Below are positions 1-7,715 of a stretch of 64,000 bases of DNA, one piece after another. Position numbers and translations under genes: made by a program. Location: the NCBI RefSeq assembly GCF_027923225.1, contig NZ_BSDI01000044.1, positions 1 to 64,000 of the forward strand, written 5' to 3'. Every line of letters begins with the position of its first letter. Position 1 is the first letter of the stretch. Below the pieces are notes generated by a model that ran no database searches, had not been told where the DNA came from, and was given only the letters and a program-made list of their open reading frames with translations. The DNA is from Phytohabitans aurantiacus. GTDB taxonomy: Bacteria > Actinomycetota > Actinomycetes > Mycobacteriales > Micromonosporaceae.

Positions 1-130
1 GGCGTGCGCGGCGCGCGGCGTGCGCGGCGCGCCGGGCGCGGGGCGCGCACGGCGCGGGGCGCGCGGGGCGCGGGGCGCGCACGGCGCGGGGCGCGCGGGG
101 CGCGCGGCACGGCGCGGTGCGGGGCGGCGG
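1..130. repeat. Extremely GC-rich tandem repeat at the window edge
   Basis: This stretch is almost pure G and C. A 32-bp unit beginning GGGCGCGCACGGCGCGGGGC starts near base 41 and is repeated at base 73, flanked by degenerate copies. It lies just downstream of the DNA polymerase IV gene. Open frames through it are Arg/Gly/Ala-only and I do not regard them as genes. The array is cut by the window edge, so its full length is unknown. Confidence 0.7.
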
Positions 131-136
131 GCGGGA

Positions 137-1327
137 TCAGTCCGGGAGGAGGGGGACCGCCACGGGGTCGGGGCGGCCCAGCAGCGTGCCCCGGGTGACG
201 GCTCGCGAGCCGAACCTGTCGCGTACGGCGTCGAGCGCGCCATCCAGCTCCGCACCGCTCCACCCGTCGAAGGGCAGCTCCAACTGCACCGTCCGCCCGT
301 CGTCGAGGTTGCCCACCGCGACTCCGACCAGCGTCACCCCGCGCTGCGAGATCGCCGGCAGGCTCGCCGCGAGCAGCCCGCGCGCCGTCGCCAGTACCAG
401 TGGCGTATGCGACGTGGGCCGGGGCAGGGTGTGCGACCGGGTGGCGCGGGTGAAGTCGGCGAATCGCAGCCGCAGGACGACGGTGCGCCCGACGCGGCTC
501 GCCGCTCGCATGCGCCGGGTCACGCGGTCGACCAGCTCGGACAGTACCGCGTCGAGGTCTTCGGGCGTGCGCGGTCCGCGGCCGAGCGCGTGCTGGGCGC
601 CCATCGAGCCGCGCCGGCGCCCGACCTGTACCGGCCGCGGGTCGCGCCCGACCGCCAGGGCGTACAGGTGCCGGCCGGCCCCTTGGCCGACCATGGAGAT
701 CAGCGCCGCCTCGCCGATGCGGGCCACGTGGCCGACCGTGACGATGCCGCGGGCGCGCAGCTTGCCGGAGGTGACCGGGCCGACGCCCCACAGCCGCTCG
801 ACGGGCAGCGGGTGCAGGAACGCCATCTCGCCGTCGGGCGGCACGCTGAGCAGCCCGTCGGGTTTGGCGACGCCGCTGGCCACCTTCGCCAGGAACTTCG
901 TGCGCGCCACGCCCACGGTGATCGGCAGCCCGACGCGGGTGCGCACGTCGTCGCGCAGGCGCGCGGCGATGTCGAGGGGCGAGCCGCGTAGCCGCCGCAG
1001 GCCGCCCACGTCGAGAAACGCCTCGTCGATCGACAAGCCTTCGACAACCGGGGTGGTGTCGCGGAACACCTCGAAGACGGCCTTGCTCGCCGCCGAGTAC
1101 GCGGACATGCGCGGCGGGACCACGACAGCCTCAGGGCACAGGCGGCGCGCGAGGTAGCCGCCCATCGCGGTGCGCACGCCGCGGGCCTTGGCCTCGTAGC
1201 TGGCCGCCAGCACGACGCCGCCCCCGACGATCACCGGCCGCCCGCGCAGGCCGGGGTCGTCGCGCTGCTCGACCGACGCGTAGAAGGCGTCCAGGTCGGC
1301 GTGCAGGATCGTGCCCTCCGCAGCCAC
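137..1327 (-). CDS. dinB: DNA polymerase IV (Y-family translesion polymerase)
   Basis: This 396-residue protein is a Y-family DNA polymerase that copies damaged template with low fidelity. The palm motifs are clear: HADLDAFYASVEQ near residue 10 carries the first metal-binding Asp, and SIDEAFLD near residue 100 carries the catalytic Asp-Glu pair. The helix-hairpin-helix thumb (LWGVGPVTSGKLRARGI) and little-finger domain follow. A QLELPF motif near residue 350 fits the family's sliding-clamp binding motif. The length is normal for DinB. It is followed on the same strand by the tail end of the window and preceded by an unrelated MmcQ-type gene, so it is probably transcribed alone. No SOS box was recognised. 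Confidence 0.93.
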   Translation of the reverse strand: MAAEGTILHADLDAFYASVEQRDDPGLRGRPVIVGGGVVLAASYEAKARGVRTAMGGYLARRLCPEAVVVPPRMSAYSAASKAVFEVFRDTTPVVEGLSIDEAFLDVGGLRRLRGSPLDIAARLRDDVRTRVGLPITVGVARTKFLAKVASGVAKPDGLLSVPPDGEMAFLHPLPVERLWGVGPVTSGKLRARGIVTVGHVARIGEAALISMVGQGAGRHLYALAVGRDPRPVQVGRRRGSMGAQHALGRGPRTPEDLDAVLSELVDRVTRRMRAASRVGRTVVLRLRFADFTRATRSHTLPRPTSHTPLVLATARGLLAASLPAISQRGVTLVGVAVGNLDDGRTVQLELPFDGWSGAELDGALDAVRDRFGSRAVTRGTLLGRPDPVAVPLLPD

Positions 1328-1358
1328 TCAGGCATCGTCGCACAAATGTTCGAAAGAG

Positions 1359-1757
1359 TCAGCCCAAAGGCCGCTCCACCTGGGCGGCGAGCCGCTTCGG
1401 CGCCAGGAGGCAGTAGCTCTCGGTCAGCAGCTCGCCGACCTCTTCCCAGTCGACGCCGCCGTCGAGCACCATGCCGATGACGTCGTCGCCCCATCCGGGC
1501 CGGTAGAACGGGTGACCGCTCGACAGCAGGCCCTCGATCTCGTCGCCCGGAGACCGGAACGTCATCACGCACACCGGCTCGTCTGTAGCGGCCATCTGGT
1601 GGTCAGGGCCGGCGGTCAGCACGTGCGCGAACGTGCGCTTGCGGACGCGCCAGCGGATGCCCACCCACGCGGGCTCCTCGTAGGTCTCCGGCAGCCCGAG
1701 GCAGATCGGGCGGAGCCGGGCGAGCACCTCGGGCGGGACGTCACCAGGACCAGTCAC
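1359..1757 (-). CDS. MmcQ/YjbR-like small protein
   Basis: A protein of 132 residues starting with GTG at 1757 (VTGPGDVPPEVL). It has the MmcQ/YjbR fold signature: an early LPETYEEPAW segment, a central RKRTFAHVL strand, and a late PGWGDDVIGMVLDGGVDWEEVGELLTESY stretch. The family is thought to have a CyaY-like, DNA-binding-type fold, but its function is poorly known. The frame stays open upstream to 1898, but that part lies in a dispersed repeat, and the family alignment begins at the GTG. A TAGCGT hexamer ends 7 bases before the GTG and there is no Shine-Dalgarno sequence, so a leaderless message is likely. Confidence 0.8.
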   Translation of the reverse strand: MTGPGDVPPEVLARLRPICLGLPETYEEPAWVGIRWRVRKRTFAHVLTAGPDHQMAATDEPVCVMTFRSPGDEIEGLLSSGHPFYRPGWGDDVIGMVLDGGVDWEEVGELLTESYCLLAPKRLAAQVERPLG

Positions 1758-1795
1758 GCGTGCGACGCTACGGCCACCCCCCGACACTCTTGTCA

Positions 1796-1996
1796 GACGA
1801 TCAAATTCCAAGGGATATTGAGCTACCGCGGCGTCCGCCGCGCGTAAGACCGCTGCTCCCGCAGCCTCACCGTCCGCGGCCACACGACCCACCCGCACGT
1901 GGCAGCGAAAACCCTGATGCTGCTGCCTCCGAGCGCGTTTGAGGCGACAAAAACAGGGATTTTGGGTTCTACCAGACCCCTCTGGAAAAGATCATC
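1796..1996 (+). mobile_element. MITE-like dispersed repeat, copy A
   Basis: This roughly 200-bp non-coding element begins with GACGATCAAATTCCAAGGG and ends with an imperfect inverted version, CCCTCTGGAAAAGATCATC. The interior contains AGGGATATTGAGCTACCGCG, a CTCCCGCAGCCTCACCGTCC segment, GGCCACACGACCC and TGCTGCCTCCGAGCGCG. The same interior, on the opposite strand, is at 41344-41576 with 18-bp terminal inverted repeats, and shorter degenerate copies are near 52022 and 57910. It carries no open frame of its own, which suggests a non-autonomous element mobilised in trans. It separates the divergent MmcQ-like and GNAT genes and ends a few bases before the GNAT promoter. Confidence 0.7.
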
Positions 1997-2013
1997 TGGC
2001 TAGTATCGGGCTC

Positions 2014-2493
2014 GTGCTGGCACCAATCATCCGCCCCGCCATCGCCGAAGACGCCCCAGCGGTCGCCGACATCTGGCGCGAGGGCTGGCGCGACGGCCAC
2101 CTCGGCCACGTTCCCGACGAGCTCGTCGCGGTGCGCACCCCGGAGACGTTCCAGACCCGCGCCGCCGAGCGGGTCGACGATACCTCGGTCGCGGTTGTCG
2201 ACGGCGAGGTCGCGGGCTTCGTGATGGTGGTCGGCGACGAGGTCGAGCAGGTTTATGTCGCCTCCGCCAGCCGGGGCTCCGGGCTCGCCGCGGTGCTGCT
2301 CGCCGAGGCCGAGCGGCTCGTGGCCGCTGGCGGCCACCAGCGCGCCTGGCTCGCGGTCGCGCCCGGCAACGCCCGCGCGCGCCGCTTCTACGAGCGCTCC
2401 GGCTGGATCGACGAGGGCCCGTTCGAGTACAGGGCCAAGGTCGCCGGCGGCACCATCGCGGTGCCCTGCCAGCGGTACGTCAAGCCGCTCTGA
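2014..2493 (+). CDS. GNAT family N-acetyltransferase
   Basis: This 159-residue protein begins at GTG 2014 (VLAPIIRPAIAEDAPAVADIW). It has the GNAT layout: an N-terminal RPAIAEDA strand-helix, a central VEQVYVASASRGSGLAAVLL segment matching the acetyl-CoA pyrophosphate loop (usual Q/RxxGxG/A, here SRGSGL), and a C-terminal NARARRFYERSGW motif. The acceptor substrate cannot be read from sequence. The frame is open back to 1939, but that region belongs to repeat copy A. A TAGTAT hexamer at 2001-2006 sits 7 bases before the GTG with no Shine-Dalgarno sequence, so the gene probably gives a leaderless transcript. Confidence 0.85.
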   Translation: MLAPIIRPAIAEDAPAVADIWREGWRDGHLGHVPDELVAVRTPETFQTRAAERVDDTSVAVVDGEVAGFVMVVGDEVEQVYVASASRGSGLAAVLLAEAERLVAAGGHQRAWLAVAPGNARARRFYERSGWIDEGPFEYRAKVAGGTIAVPCQRYVKPL

Positions 2494-2499
2494 CCCGCG

Positions 2500-3318
2500 T
2501 CACGGCAGGCGGGCCGCGCCTCCGTAGCCGAGCGGGCGGGCCACGTTTTGCGCCTCGTCGGGCGACTCCGAGCGCCAGTCGGGCAGGAACACGACGCCCG
2601 GCTCGACCATCTCCATGCCGTCGAACCACGACTCGATCTCGGTGCGCTCCCGCACGTACACGTGCTCGTTGGCCTGGGCGTACGCCGCGACCAGCGTCGC
2701 GACCTGCGCGCGCAGCTCCTCGGGAGCGTGCTCGTCGGCGATGTGGGAGATGGCCAGGTAGCTGCCCGGCGCGAGCCGGTCGCGGTATGTGCGCACGAGC
2801 TCGGCCGGGTTGTCCTGCGGCCCGATGAACAGCAGCAGCCCCACCATGAGCAGCCCGACGGGCCGGGAGAAGTCGATCAGCTCGCGGGTCTCCGGTGCGT
2901 CGAGCACCGCCAAGGGGTCGCGCACGTCGGCCTGGATGATGGCGGTGTTGGGGTCGCCGGCGAGCAGGGTGCGGGCGTACTTGTACGCCACCGGCTCATA
3001 GTCCACATAGACCACTCGCGCGTCGGGCACCCGCTGCTGGGCGATCTCGTGCACGTTGCCGACGGTCGGGATGCCCGAACCGAGGTCGAGGAACTGGTCG
3101 ATGCCCTGGTCCAACAGGTATCCGACGACGCGGCGCAGGAACGAGCGGTTGAGCTTCGCCACGTCGGGCACCCACGGCACCATGGCGCGCACCTGCTCCG
3201 CGAACGCCCGGTCGGCCTCGAAGTTGTGCGCCCCGCCCAGGAAGTAGTCATATGCCCGAGCGGCACTGGGGATGTCGAGCTGAAGTTCCTTGGGTCCGTA
3301 CTCGGCCTCTGCGGTCAC
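2500..3318 (-). CDS. SAM-dependent methyltransferase, PF04672 (DUF574) type
   Basis: This 272-residue protein belongs to the actinobacterial S-adenosyl methyltransferase family PF04672. Typical segments are PSAARAYDYFLGGAHNF near the N terminus, FLDLGSGIPT for the SAM-binding glycine-rich loop (about residues 77-86), VVYVDYEPVAYKYAR, and a late RTEIESWFDGMEMVEPGVV. Members are abundant in streptomycetes and micromonosporas, usually in multiple copies of unknown substrate. It is convergent with the GNAT gene, with only about 6 bp between the two stop codons. It starts with ATG at 3318 and lies upstream of nothing co-directional within 50 bp, so it looks monocistronic. Confidence 0.9.
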   Translation of the reverse strand: MTAEAEYGPKELQLDIPSAARAYDYFLGGAHNFEADRAFAEQVRAMVPWVPDVAKLNRSFLRRVVGYLLDQGIDQFLDLGSGIPTVGNVHEIAQQRVPDARVVYVDYEPVAYKYARTLLAGDPNTAIIQADVRDPLAVLDAPETRELIDFSRPVGLLMVGLLLFIGPQDNPAELVRTYRDRLAPGSYLAISHIADEHAPEELRAQVATLVAAYAQANEHVYVRERTEIESWFDGMEMVEPGVVFLPDWRSESPDEAQNVARPLGYGGAARLP

Positions 3319-3376
3319 GCGCTCAATCTAACCGACCGTGGGGCGCGCCGAGGGACGCGCCCCACAATGGACTGGT

Positions 3377-4579
3377 TTAGAAGTTGGCCGTGTAGAGCAA
3401 CCGGTTCGGCGAGCCTGAGCCGGGGCTCACGACCACGCCGGTGGTCGCGTTGTTGACGATCGCCGCGTGCACCTGGGCGGGTGTCGCCGAGGTGTTGTTC
3501 GCCAGGAACAGCGCCGCCGCCCCCGCCACGTGCGGGGTGGCCATCGAGGTGCCGCTGATGGTGTTGGTGGCGGTGTTGCTGGTGTTCCACGTCGACGGGA
3601 TGTTGATGCCCGGCGCGAACACGTCGACGCACGTGCCGCGGTTGGCCCAGCTCGCCTTGCGGTCGCTGCTGTCGGTCGCCGATACCGTCAGTGCCTCGGC
3701 GACCCGTGCCGGCGACTGGGTGCAGGCGTCCAGCGCGAAGAGGCCCAGGAAGCCGTTGCCCGCCGCGATCGCGTAGCTGACGCCGCCCTCGGTGATCGAC
3801 CGGCGTACCGCGTTGTCGAGCACGGTGTCCGCCCCGCCGCCGAGGCTCATGTTGGCGACGGCGGGCTTGACCGCGTTGGCGGTGACCCAGTCGATGCCGG
3901 CGACGACCTGCTCGGTGGTGCCGCTGCCCTCGCAGTCGAGCACCCGCACGGCGACCAGTTGCACGCCCTTCGCCACCCCGTACGCGGTGCCGCCGACGGT
4001 ACCGGCGACATGCGTGCCGTGGCCGTGACAGTCGTCGGCGGCGCCGCCGTCGATGGCGTCGAAACCGCTCGTGGCCCGGCCGTTGAAGTCGTTGTGCGTG
4101 GTGCGGATGCCGGTGTCGATGATGTACGCGTGCACGTTCGAAGCCGTCGTGTTGTACGTGTACGCCGAGTTCACCGGCCGGTTCCGCTGATCGATGCGGT
4201 CCAGCCCGTACGACGGCGGGTTCGTCTGCGTGGCGCTCACCCGATGGATGACGTTGGGCTGCACGAACTTGACGGCCGGGTCGCCGGCGAGCGCCTTCGC
4301 CTGCGCCTCGGACATGGTCGCCGAGAAGCCACGCAACGCGTGCGAGAACGTCTTGCGTACCGTCGCCCGATGCTTGCCCGCGAGCGCCTTGGCCTGCGCG
4401 GGCACCGCCGCGCCGCCGTCCTTGAGCACCACGACGTAGCTGCCGGGCACCGCCTCCGCGCCCGGCGCGGCGAGGATCGTGCCGCCCGCCGGCGCGGCCT
4501 CGGCCGTCGCGGCCGGAGCCACCAGGATCGCCGCGCCCGCAAGGGCCGCGATTCTCACCATTGACGTTATTCGAGCCAT
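3377..4579 (-). CDS. Secreted subtilisin-like serine protease (S8)
   Basis: This 400-residue secreted endopeptidase starts at ATG 4579 with a GGGAGGGA ribosome site just upstream. A signal peptide (about residues 1-28, ending ATAEAA) is followed by an I9-type inhibitor propeptide (SYVVVLKDG to about residue 110). The mature S8A domain shows the catalytic triad: Asp in AYIIDTGI, His in HGHGTHVAGTVGG and Ser in GTSMATPHVAGAA. The AAGN oxyanion region is also present. The overall arrangement resembles aqualysin/proteinase K-type proteases. It stops shortly after the catalytic domain, with no P-domain or carbohydrate-binding tail. It is divergent from the ECF sigma gene, with about 165 bp between the starts. 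Confidence 0.93.
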   Translation of the reverse strand: MARITSMVRIAALAGAAILVAPAATAEAAPAGGTILAAPGAEAVPGSYVVVLKDGGAAVPAQAKALAGKHRATVRKTFSHALRGFSATMSEAQAKALAGDPAVKFVQPNVIHRVSATQTNPPSYGLDRIDQRNRPVNSAYTYNTTASNVHAYIIDTGIRTTHNDFNGRATSGFDAIDGGAADDCHGHGTHVAGTVGGTAYGVAKGVQLVAVRVLDCEGSGTTEQVVAGIDWVTANAVKPAVANMSLGGGADTVLDNAVRRSITEGGVSYAIAAGNGFLGLFALDACTQSPARVAEALTVSATDSSDRKASWANRGTCVDVFAPGINIPSTWNTSNTATNTISGTSMATPHVAGAAALFLANNTSATPAQVHAAIVNNATTGVVVSPGSGSPNRLLYTANF

Positions 4580-4743
4580 CTGTCCCTCCCCAAACTGATG
4601 GCCGAGCCGCTCCTGTACTTATGGTCGTATGCGACTCGACCGAACAGACCAGCGTGTACCGGAAAGTAACAGCCCAGCCAGCTGCTGAAAAGGGGTCGTG
4701 TCAGAGGGGTGGTATACGTTGGCCGGGTCGAAAGGGGGGCGAC

Positions 4744-5727
4744 ATGACCCAGAAACGGGCACAGACGCAGACACTCGGCTCCGAGCGTGTGCTGGAGGAG
4801 TACAGGCGGGAGCTGACCGCCTACTGCTACCGGATGCTCGGCTCGGCGTTCGAAGCTGAAGACGCCGCTCAGGAGACTCTCGTCCGCGCCTGGAAGAGCC
4901 TCGACAAGTTCGAGGGCCGTGCGGCGCTGCGCTCCTGGCTGTACCGCATCGCGACCAACGTCTGCCTCGACATGCTCGGCAGCGCCCAGCGCCGCGCCCG
5001 CCCGATGGATATGGGCCCGGCGGGCTCGCAGGGCTCCCTGCCCGACGCACCGCTCGCCGAGACGGTCTGGGTCGGTCCGGCGCCCGACAGCCGCATGCTG
5101 CCCGAGTCCGCCGACCCCGCCGAGCTGGCCGTGGCCCGCGAGTCCATCCGCCTCGCGTTCGTGGCCGCGATGCAGCACCTGCCGCCGCGCCAGCGCGCGG
5201 TGCTGATCCTGCGCGAGGTGCTCGCCTGGTCGGCCAACGAGGTCGCCGAGCTGCTCGACACCAGCGTGCCCTCGGTCAACAGCGCGCTACAGCGGGCCCG
5301 CGCCACGATCTCCACGACCGACGTCAAGAGCGACACCCTCAAGCCGATGGACGACGAGCAGGCGGCGCTGCTCTCGCGCTACGTCGAGGCGTTCGAGCGA
5401 TACGACATGGAGTCGCTGACCGCCCTTTTGCACCAGGACGCGACGCTGTCGATGCCGCCGCTGTCGCTCTGGTTCCGCGGCCACGCCGACATCAGCCACT
5501 GGATGCTCGGCCCCGGCAGCGCCTGCCGCGGCTCCCGCCTGGTGCCGACCGCGGCGAGCGGCCTGCCGGCGTTCGGGCAGTACAAGCCGGGCGGACCGGG
5601 CGGGTCATACGAGCCGTGGGCGCTGATCATGCTGGAGATCTCCGACGGGCGCATCCACGGTCTCAACTTCTACCTCGACACCGAGCACCTGTTCCCGCTC
5701 TTCGGCCTGCCCGCCAGCCTCGACTGA
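4744..5727 (+). CDS. ECF sigma factor with C-terminal SnoaL-like domain
   Basis: This 327-residue RNA polymerase sigma factor starts at ATG 4744, preceded by AAAGGGGGG. Region 2 is seen in YCYRMLGSAFEAEDAAQETL and WLYRIATNVCLDML (about residues 30-80). Region 4 is seen in LPPRQRAVLILREVLAW and ELLDTSVPSVNSALQRAR (about residues 145-190). The last 120 residues form a SnoaL-like fold (RYDMESLTALLHQDATLSMPP, FGLPASLD), as in the TIGR02960-type sigma factors. In such sigma factors the tail acts as a built-in regulator in place of a separate anti-sigma factor, and indeed no anti-sigma gene lies next to it. The gene ends eight bases before palindromic element E1. Confidence 0.9.
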   Translation: MTQKRAQTQTLGSERVLEEYRRELTAYCYRMLGSAFEAEDAAQETLVRAWKSLDKFEGRAALRSWLYRIATNVCLDMLGSAQRRARPMDMGPAGSQGSLPDAPLAETVWVGPAPDSRMLPESADPAELAVARESIRLAFVAAMQHLPPRQRAVLILREVLAWSANEVAELLDTSVPSVNSALQRARATISTTDVKSDTLKPMDDEQAALLSRYVEAFERYDMESLTALLHQDATLSMPPLSLWFRGHADISHWMLGPGSACRGSRLVPTAASGLPAFGQYKPGGPGGSYEPWALIMLEISDGRIHGLNFYLDTEHLFPLFGLPASLD

Positions 5728-5734
5728 CCCTTCT

Positions 5735-5790
5735 CGTGATCAGGGCGTCCCTGAAGTCGTTAGAGCGACTTGGGGGACGCCCCGATCACG
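5735..5790 (+). repeat. 56-bp palindromic element E1
   Basis: This near-perfect inverted repeat starts CGTGATCAGGGCGTCCCTGA, ends with a near-complementary arm, and has an apex GTCGTTAGAGCGAC. It sits between two convergent genes, just after the sigma factor stop, and supplies the TGA stop of the STAS gene on the other strand. It could act as a two-way transcription terminator. The same element occurs at 7533, 11645, 13988 and 21481. Confidence 0.9.
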
Positions 5791-6082
5791 GGCCGAGCAC
5801 GTCGTTCAGGCCGGTCAGCGCGACCAGGTCCATCAAGCGGGGATGGGCGCTCAGCACGCGCAGGTCGCAGCCGAGCCGGCGCGCGGTCAGCCGCAGCCGT
5901 GCCAGGGCCTCGATCGTCACGGCGTCCGGCGCGCTGACCGCACCGACGTCGCAGAGCACCGTCTCCGCGCTCGTGTCGCGCACGAGCGCTGAGAGGCGCG
6001 CGCAGAGGGGCGGGATGTCCGCTCTGTCCACGACGGGCCCGATCGCGAAGACCGGCGGTGGTCGCTCCTGTGGTCCGGACAC
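5786..6082 (-). CDS. STAS-domain anti-anti-sigma-like protein
   Basis: A 98-residue single-domain protein starting at ATG 6082. It matches the STAS fold: a short strand-rich start, a central LCDVGAVSAPDAVTIEALARLRLTARRLGCDL segment equivalent to the phosphorylation-site loop and following helix, and the typical ending LVALTGLNDVLGP. In anti-sigma antagonists the loop contains a phosphorylatable Ser; here the candidate is the Ser in VSAPDA. Its partner kinase is not adjacent, although a small HATPase protein lies at 53719. The TGA stop codon is formed inside palindromic element E1. A role in a partner-switch circuit is inferred from the fold only. Confidence 0.8.
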   Translation of the reverse strand: MSGPQERPPPVFAIGPVVDRADIPPLCARLSALVRDTSAETVLCDVGAVSAPDAVTIEALARLRLTARRLGCDLRVLSAHPRLMDLVALTGLNDVLGP

Positions 6083-6237
6083 GTCGGCCTCCGTTCGCGA
6101 TGGGTTCCAACGGTCAGACGCCTGATCGCGAAGGAACTCATCGGCGGCCGTCCCGGAAAATGTGAGCGGCCCGCCGATGAGTCCGCGGCCCCTCGGCGGT
6201 CTGACCCTCCGACGACAGCCGATCGAGAGGGACCGCC

Positions 6238-7563
6238 ATGAACCAGGACGCCATCCGCAACGGGTTCGCCGGACCGGTGCACCTGCCGGGCGACCCGGGC
6301 TATGACACGCACCGCCAGCCCCTGTACCCGACGATCGACCCGCGGCCCGCCGCCGTCGTCGAAGCGAGCGGTCCCGCGGACGTCCGCGCCGCCGTGGTCG
6401 CGGCCCGGCGGCACGACCTGCCGCTGGCCGTGCAGGCGACCGGCCACGGCACGCACGTCGCCGCCGACGGCGCGCTGTTGCTCAAGACCTCCGGCATGGC
6501 GTCGGTGCTCGTCGACCCGGACCGCGGCGTCGCGCGGGTCGGTCCCGGCGCGCGGTGGGGCGCGGTCCTGGAAGCGGCCGCACCGTTCGGGCTGGCGCCG
6601 CTGTCCGGCTCGTCGCCGTCGGTCGGCGTCACCGGGTACACGTTGGGAGGCGGCCTGGGTTGGCTGGCGCGCCGGTACGGCTTCGCGGCCGACAGCGTGC
6701 TGCGCGCCGACGTGGTGACCGCCGACGGCCGGCTGCGCACGGTGAGCGCCGACCGCGACCCCGAGCTGTTCTGGGCGCTGCGCGGCGGCGGCGGAAACTT
6801 CGGCATCGTCACGTCGCTGGAGTTTCGCCTGTACCCGGTCGACCGCGTGCTCGCGGGCTTCGCCTACTTCCCCGCCGATCGGGCCGCCGAGACCCTCGCC
6901 TGGTATCGCGACTGGGCCGCCACCGCGCCCGACGAGCTGAGCACGGCCGCGCTGCTGCGCCGGATGCCGGACACCGACGACGTTCCCGCGGCGGTACGCG
7001 GCAAGCGCGTGGTGATGATAAAGGCCATGTACGCGGGCGATCCCGACCGCGGGCGGTGCCTGCTCAATCCACTGTGGTCGGTCGCTGGGCCGGCACTTGT
7101 CGACGAGCTGCGCCCGGTGCGGTACGCCGACGCCGCCATGGGCGGCACCCCCGCCCGGTACCTGGACATGTTCCGCGCACTGCCCGACGCGGCGCTCGAA
7201 GCCCTCGCCGGCGCGCACGCCGCGCCCGACTCGCCAATCTCCACTGTGGAGATTCGCCAGTGGGGCGGTGCGATGGCGAACGCCGGGCCGGACGCCGGAC
7301 CGGCGGGTCACCGCGAGGCACGGTTTTCCGTGATCGTCGACGCGGTCGTGCCGGAGCTCGCGTCGGCGCTGCGCCCGCACGGCATGGGCGCCACGTTCCT
7401 GAACGTCCTCGCCGACCCCACCCGCACCGCCACCGCCTACACGGCCGAGAACCACCGGCGCCTGCGCGAGGCGAAGGCCGCCTACGACCCCGAAAACGTC
7501 TTCCGCGCGGGTCACAACATCCGCCCCTCCTCCGTGATCAGGGCGTCCCTCAAGTCGTCATAG
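6238..7563 (+). CDS. FAD-binding oxidoreductase (berberine-bridge-enzyme type)
   Basis: This 441-residue flavoprotein starts at ATG 6238 with a GAGAGGGA ribosome site. The PCMH-type FAD domain spans roughly residues 35-200 and includes VQATGHGTHVAADGALL, VGPGARWGAVLEAAAPFGLAPLSGSSPSVGVTGYTLGGG. The C-terminal BBE segment is YDPENVFRAGHNIRP. The usual bicovalent flavin sites of this family are a His and a Cys; the His in GHGTHV is present, but the Cys position is not evident. Substrate unknown; relatives oxidise sugars or alkaloid-like alcohols. The family end is at NIRP; the last nine residues (VIRASLKSS) are encoded by palindromic element E2, which also supplies the TAG stop. Confidence 0.88.
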   Translation: MNQDAIRNGFAGPVHLPGDPGYDTHRQPLYPTIDPRPAAVVEASGPADVRAAVVAARRHDLPLAVQATGHGTHVAADGALLLKTSGMASVLVDPDRGVARVGPGARWGAVLEAAAPFGLAPLSGSSPSVGVTGYTLGGGLGWLARRYGFAADSVLRADVVTADGRLRTVSADRDPELFWALRGGGGNFGIVTSLEFRLYPVDRVLAGFAYFPADRAAETLAWYRDWAATAPDELSTAALLRRMPDTDDVPAAVRGKRVVMIKAMYAGDPDRGRCLLNPLWSVAGPALVDELRPVRYADAAMGGTPARYLDMFRALPDAALEALAGAHAAPDSPISTVEIRQWGGAMANAGPDAGPAGHREARFSVIVDAVVPELASALRPHGMGATFLNVLADPTRTATAYTAENHRRLREAKAAYDPENVFRAGHNIRPSSVIRASLKSS

Positions 7564-7588
7564 CGACTTGAGGGACGCCCTGATCACG
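7533..7588 (+). repeat. 56-bp palindromic element E2
   Basis: This perfect or nearly perfect palindrome has arms CGTGATCAGGGCGTCCCTCA and its complement, and the apex reads GTCGTCATAGCGAC. It overlaps the 3' end of the FAD oxidoreductase gene. Translation runs into it in the same frame used inside the GH106 and SARP genes (VIRASLKS) and stops at a TAG in the apex. Confidence 0.92.
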
Positions 7589-7715
7589 CGGTGCTGCCCG
7601 CGCGGGGCGCGCGCCGGTCCGGCTAGCACGCGTTCGACAGTGGACGGGATGGGACGCATCGACTTCCGTCACCTGACCAGTGCCAGGCGAACGGCGGCGT
7701 CGCTAGCCTCGCGAA

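Noticed and set aside
20..1157. Long plus-strand frames opposite the dinB gene
   Set aside because: They are Arg/Ala-rich antisense shadows of a well-supported DinB protein, with no motifs.
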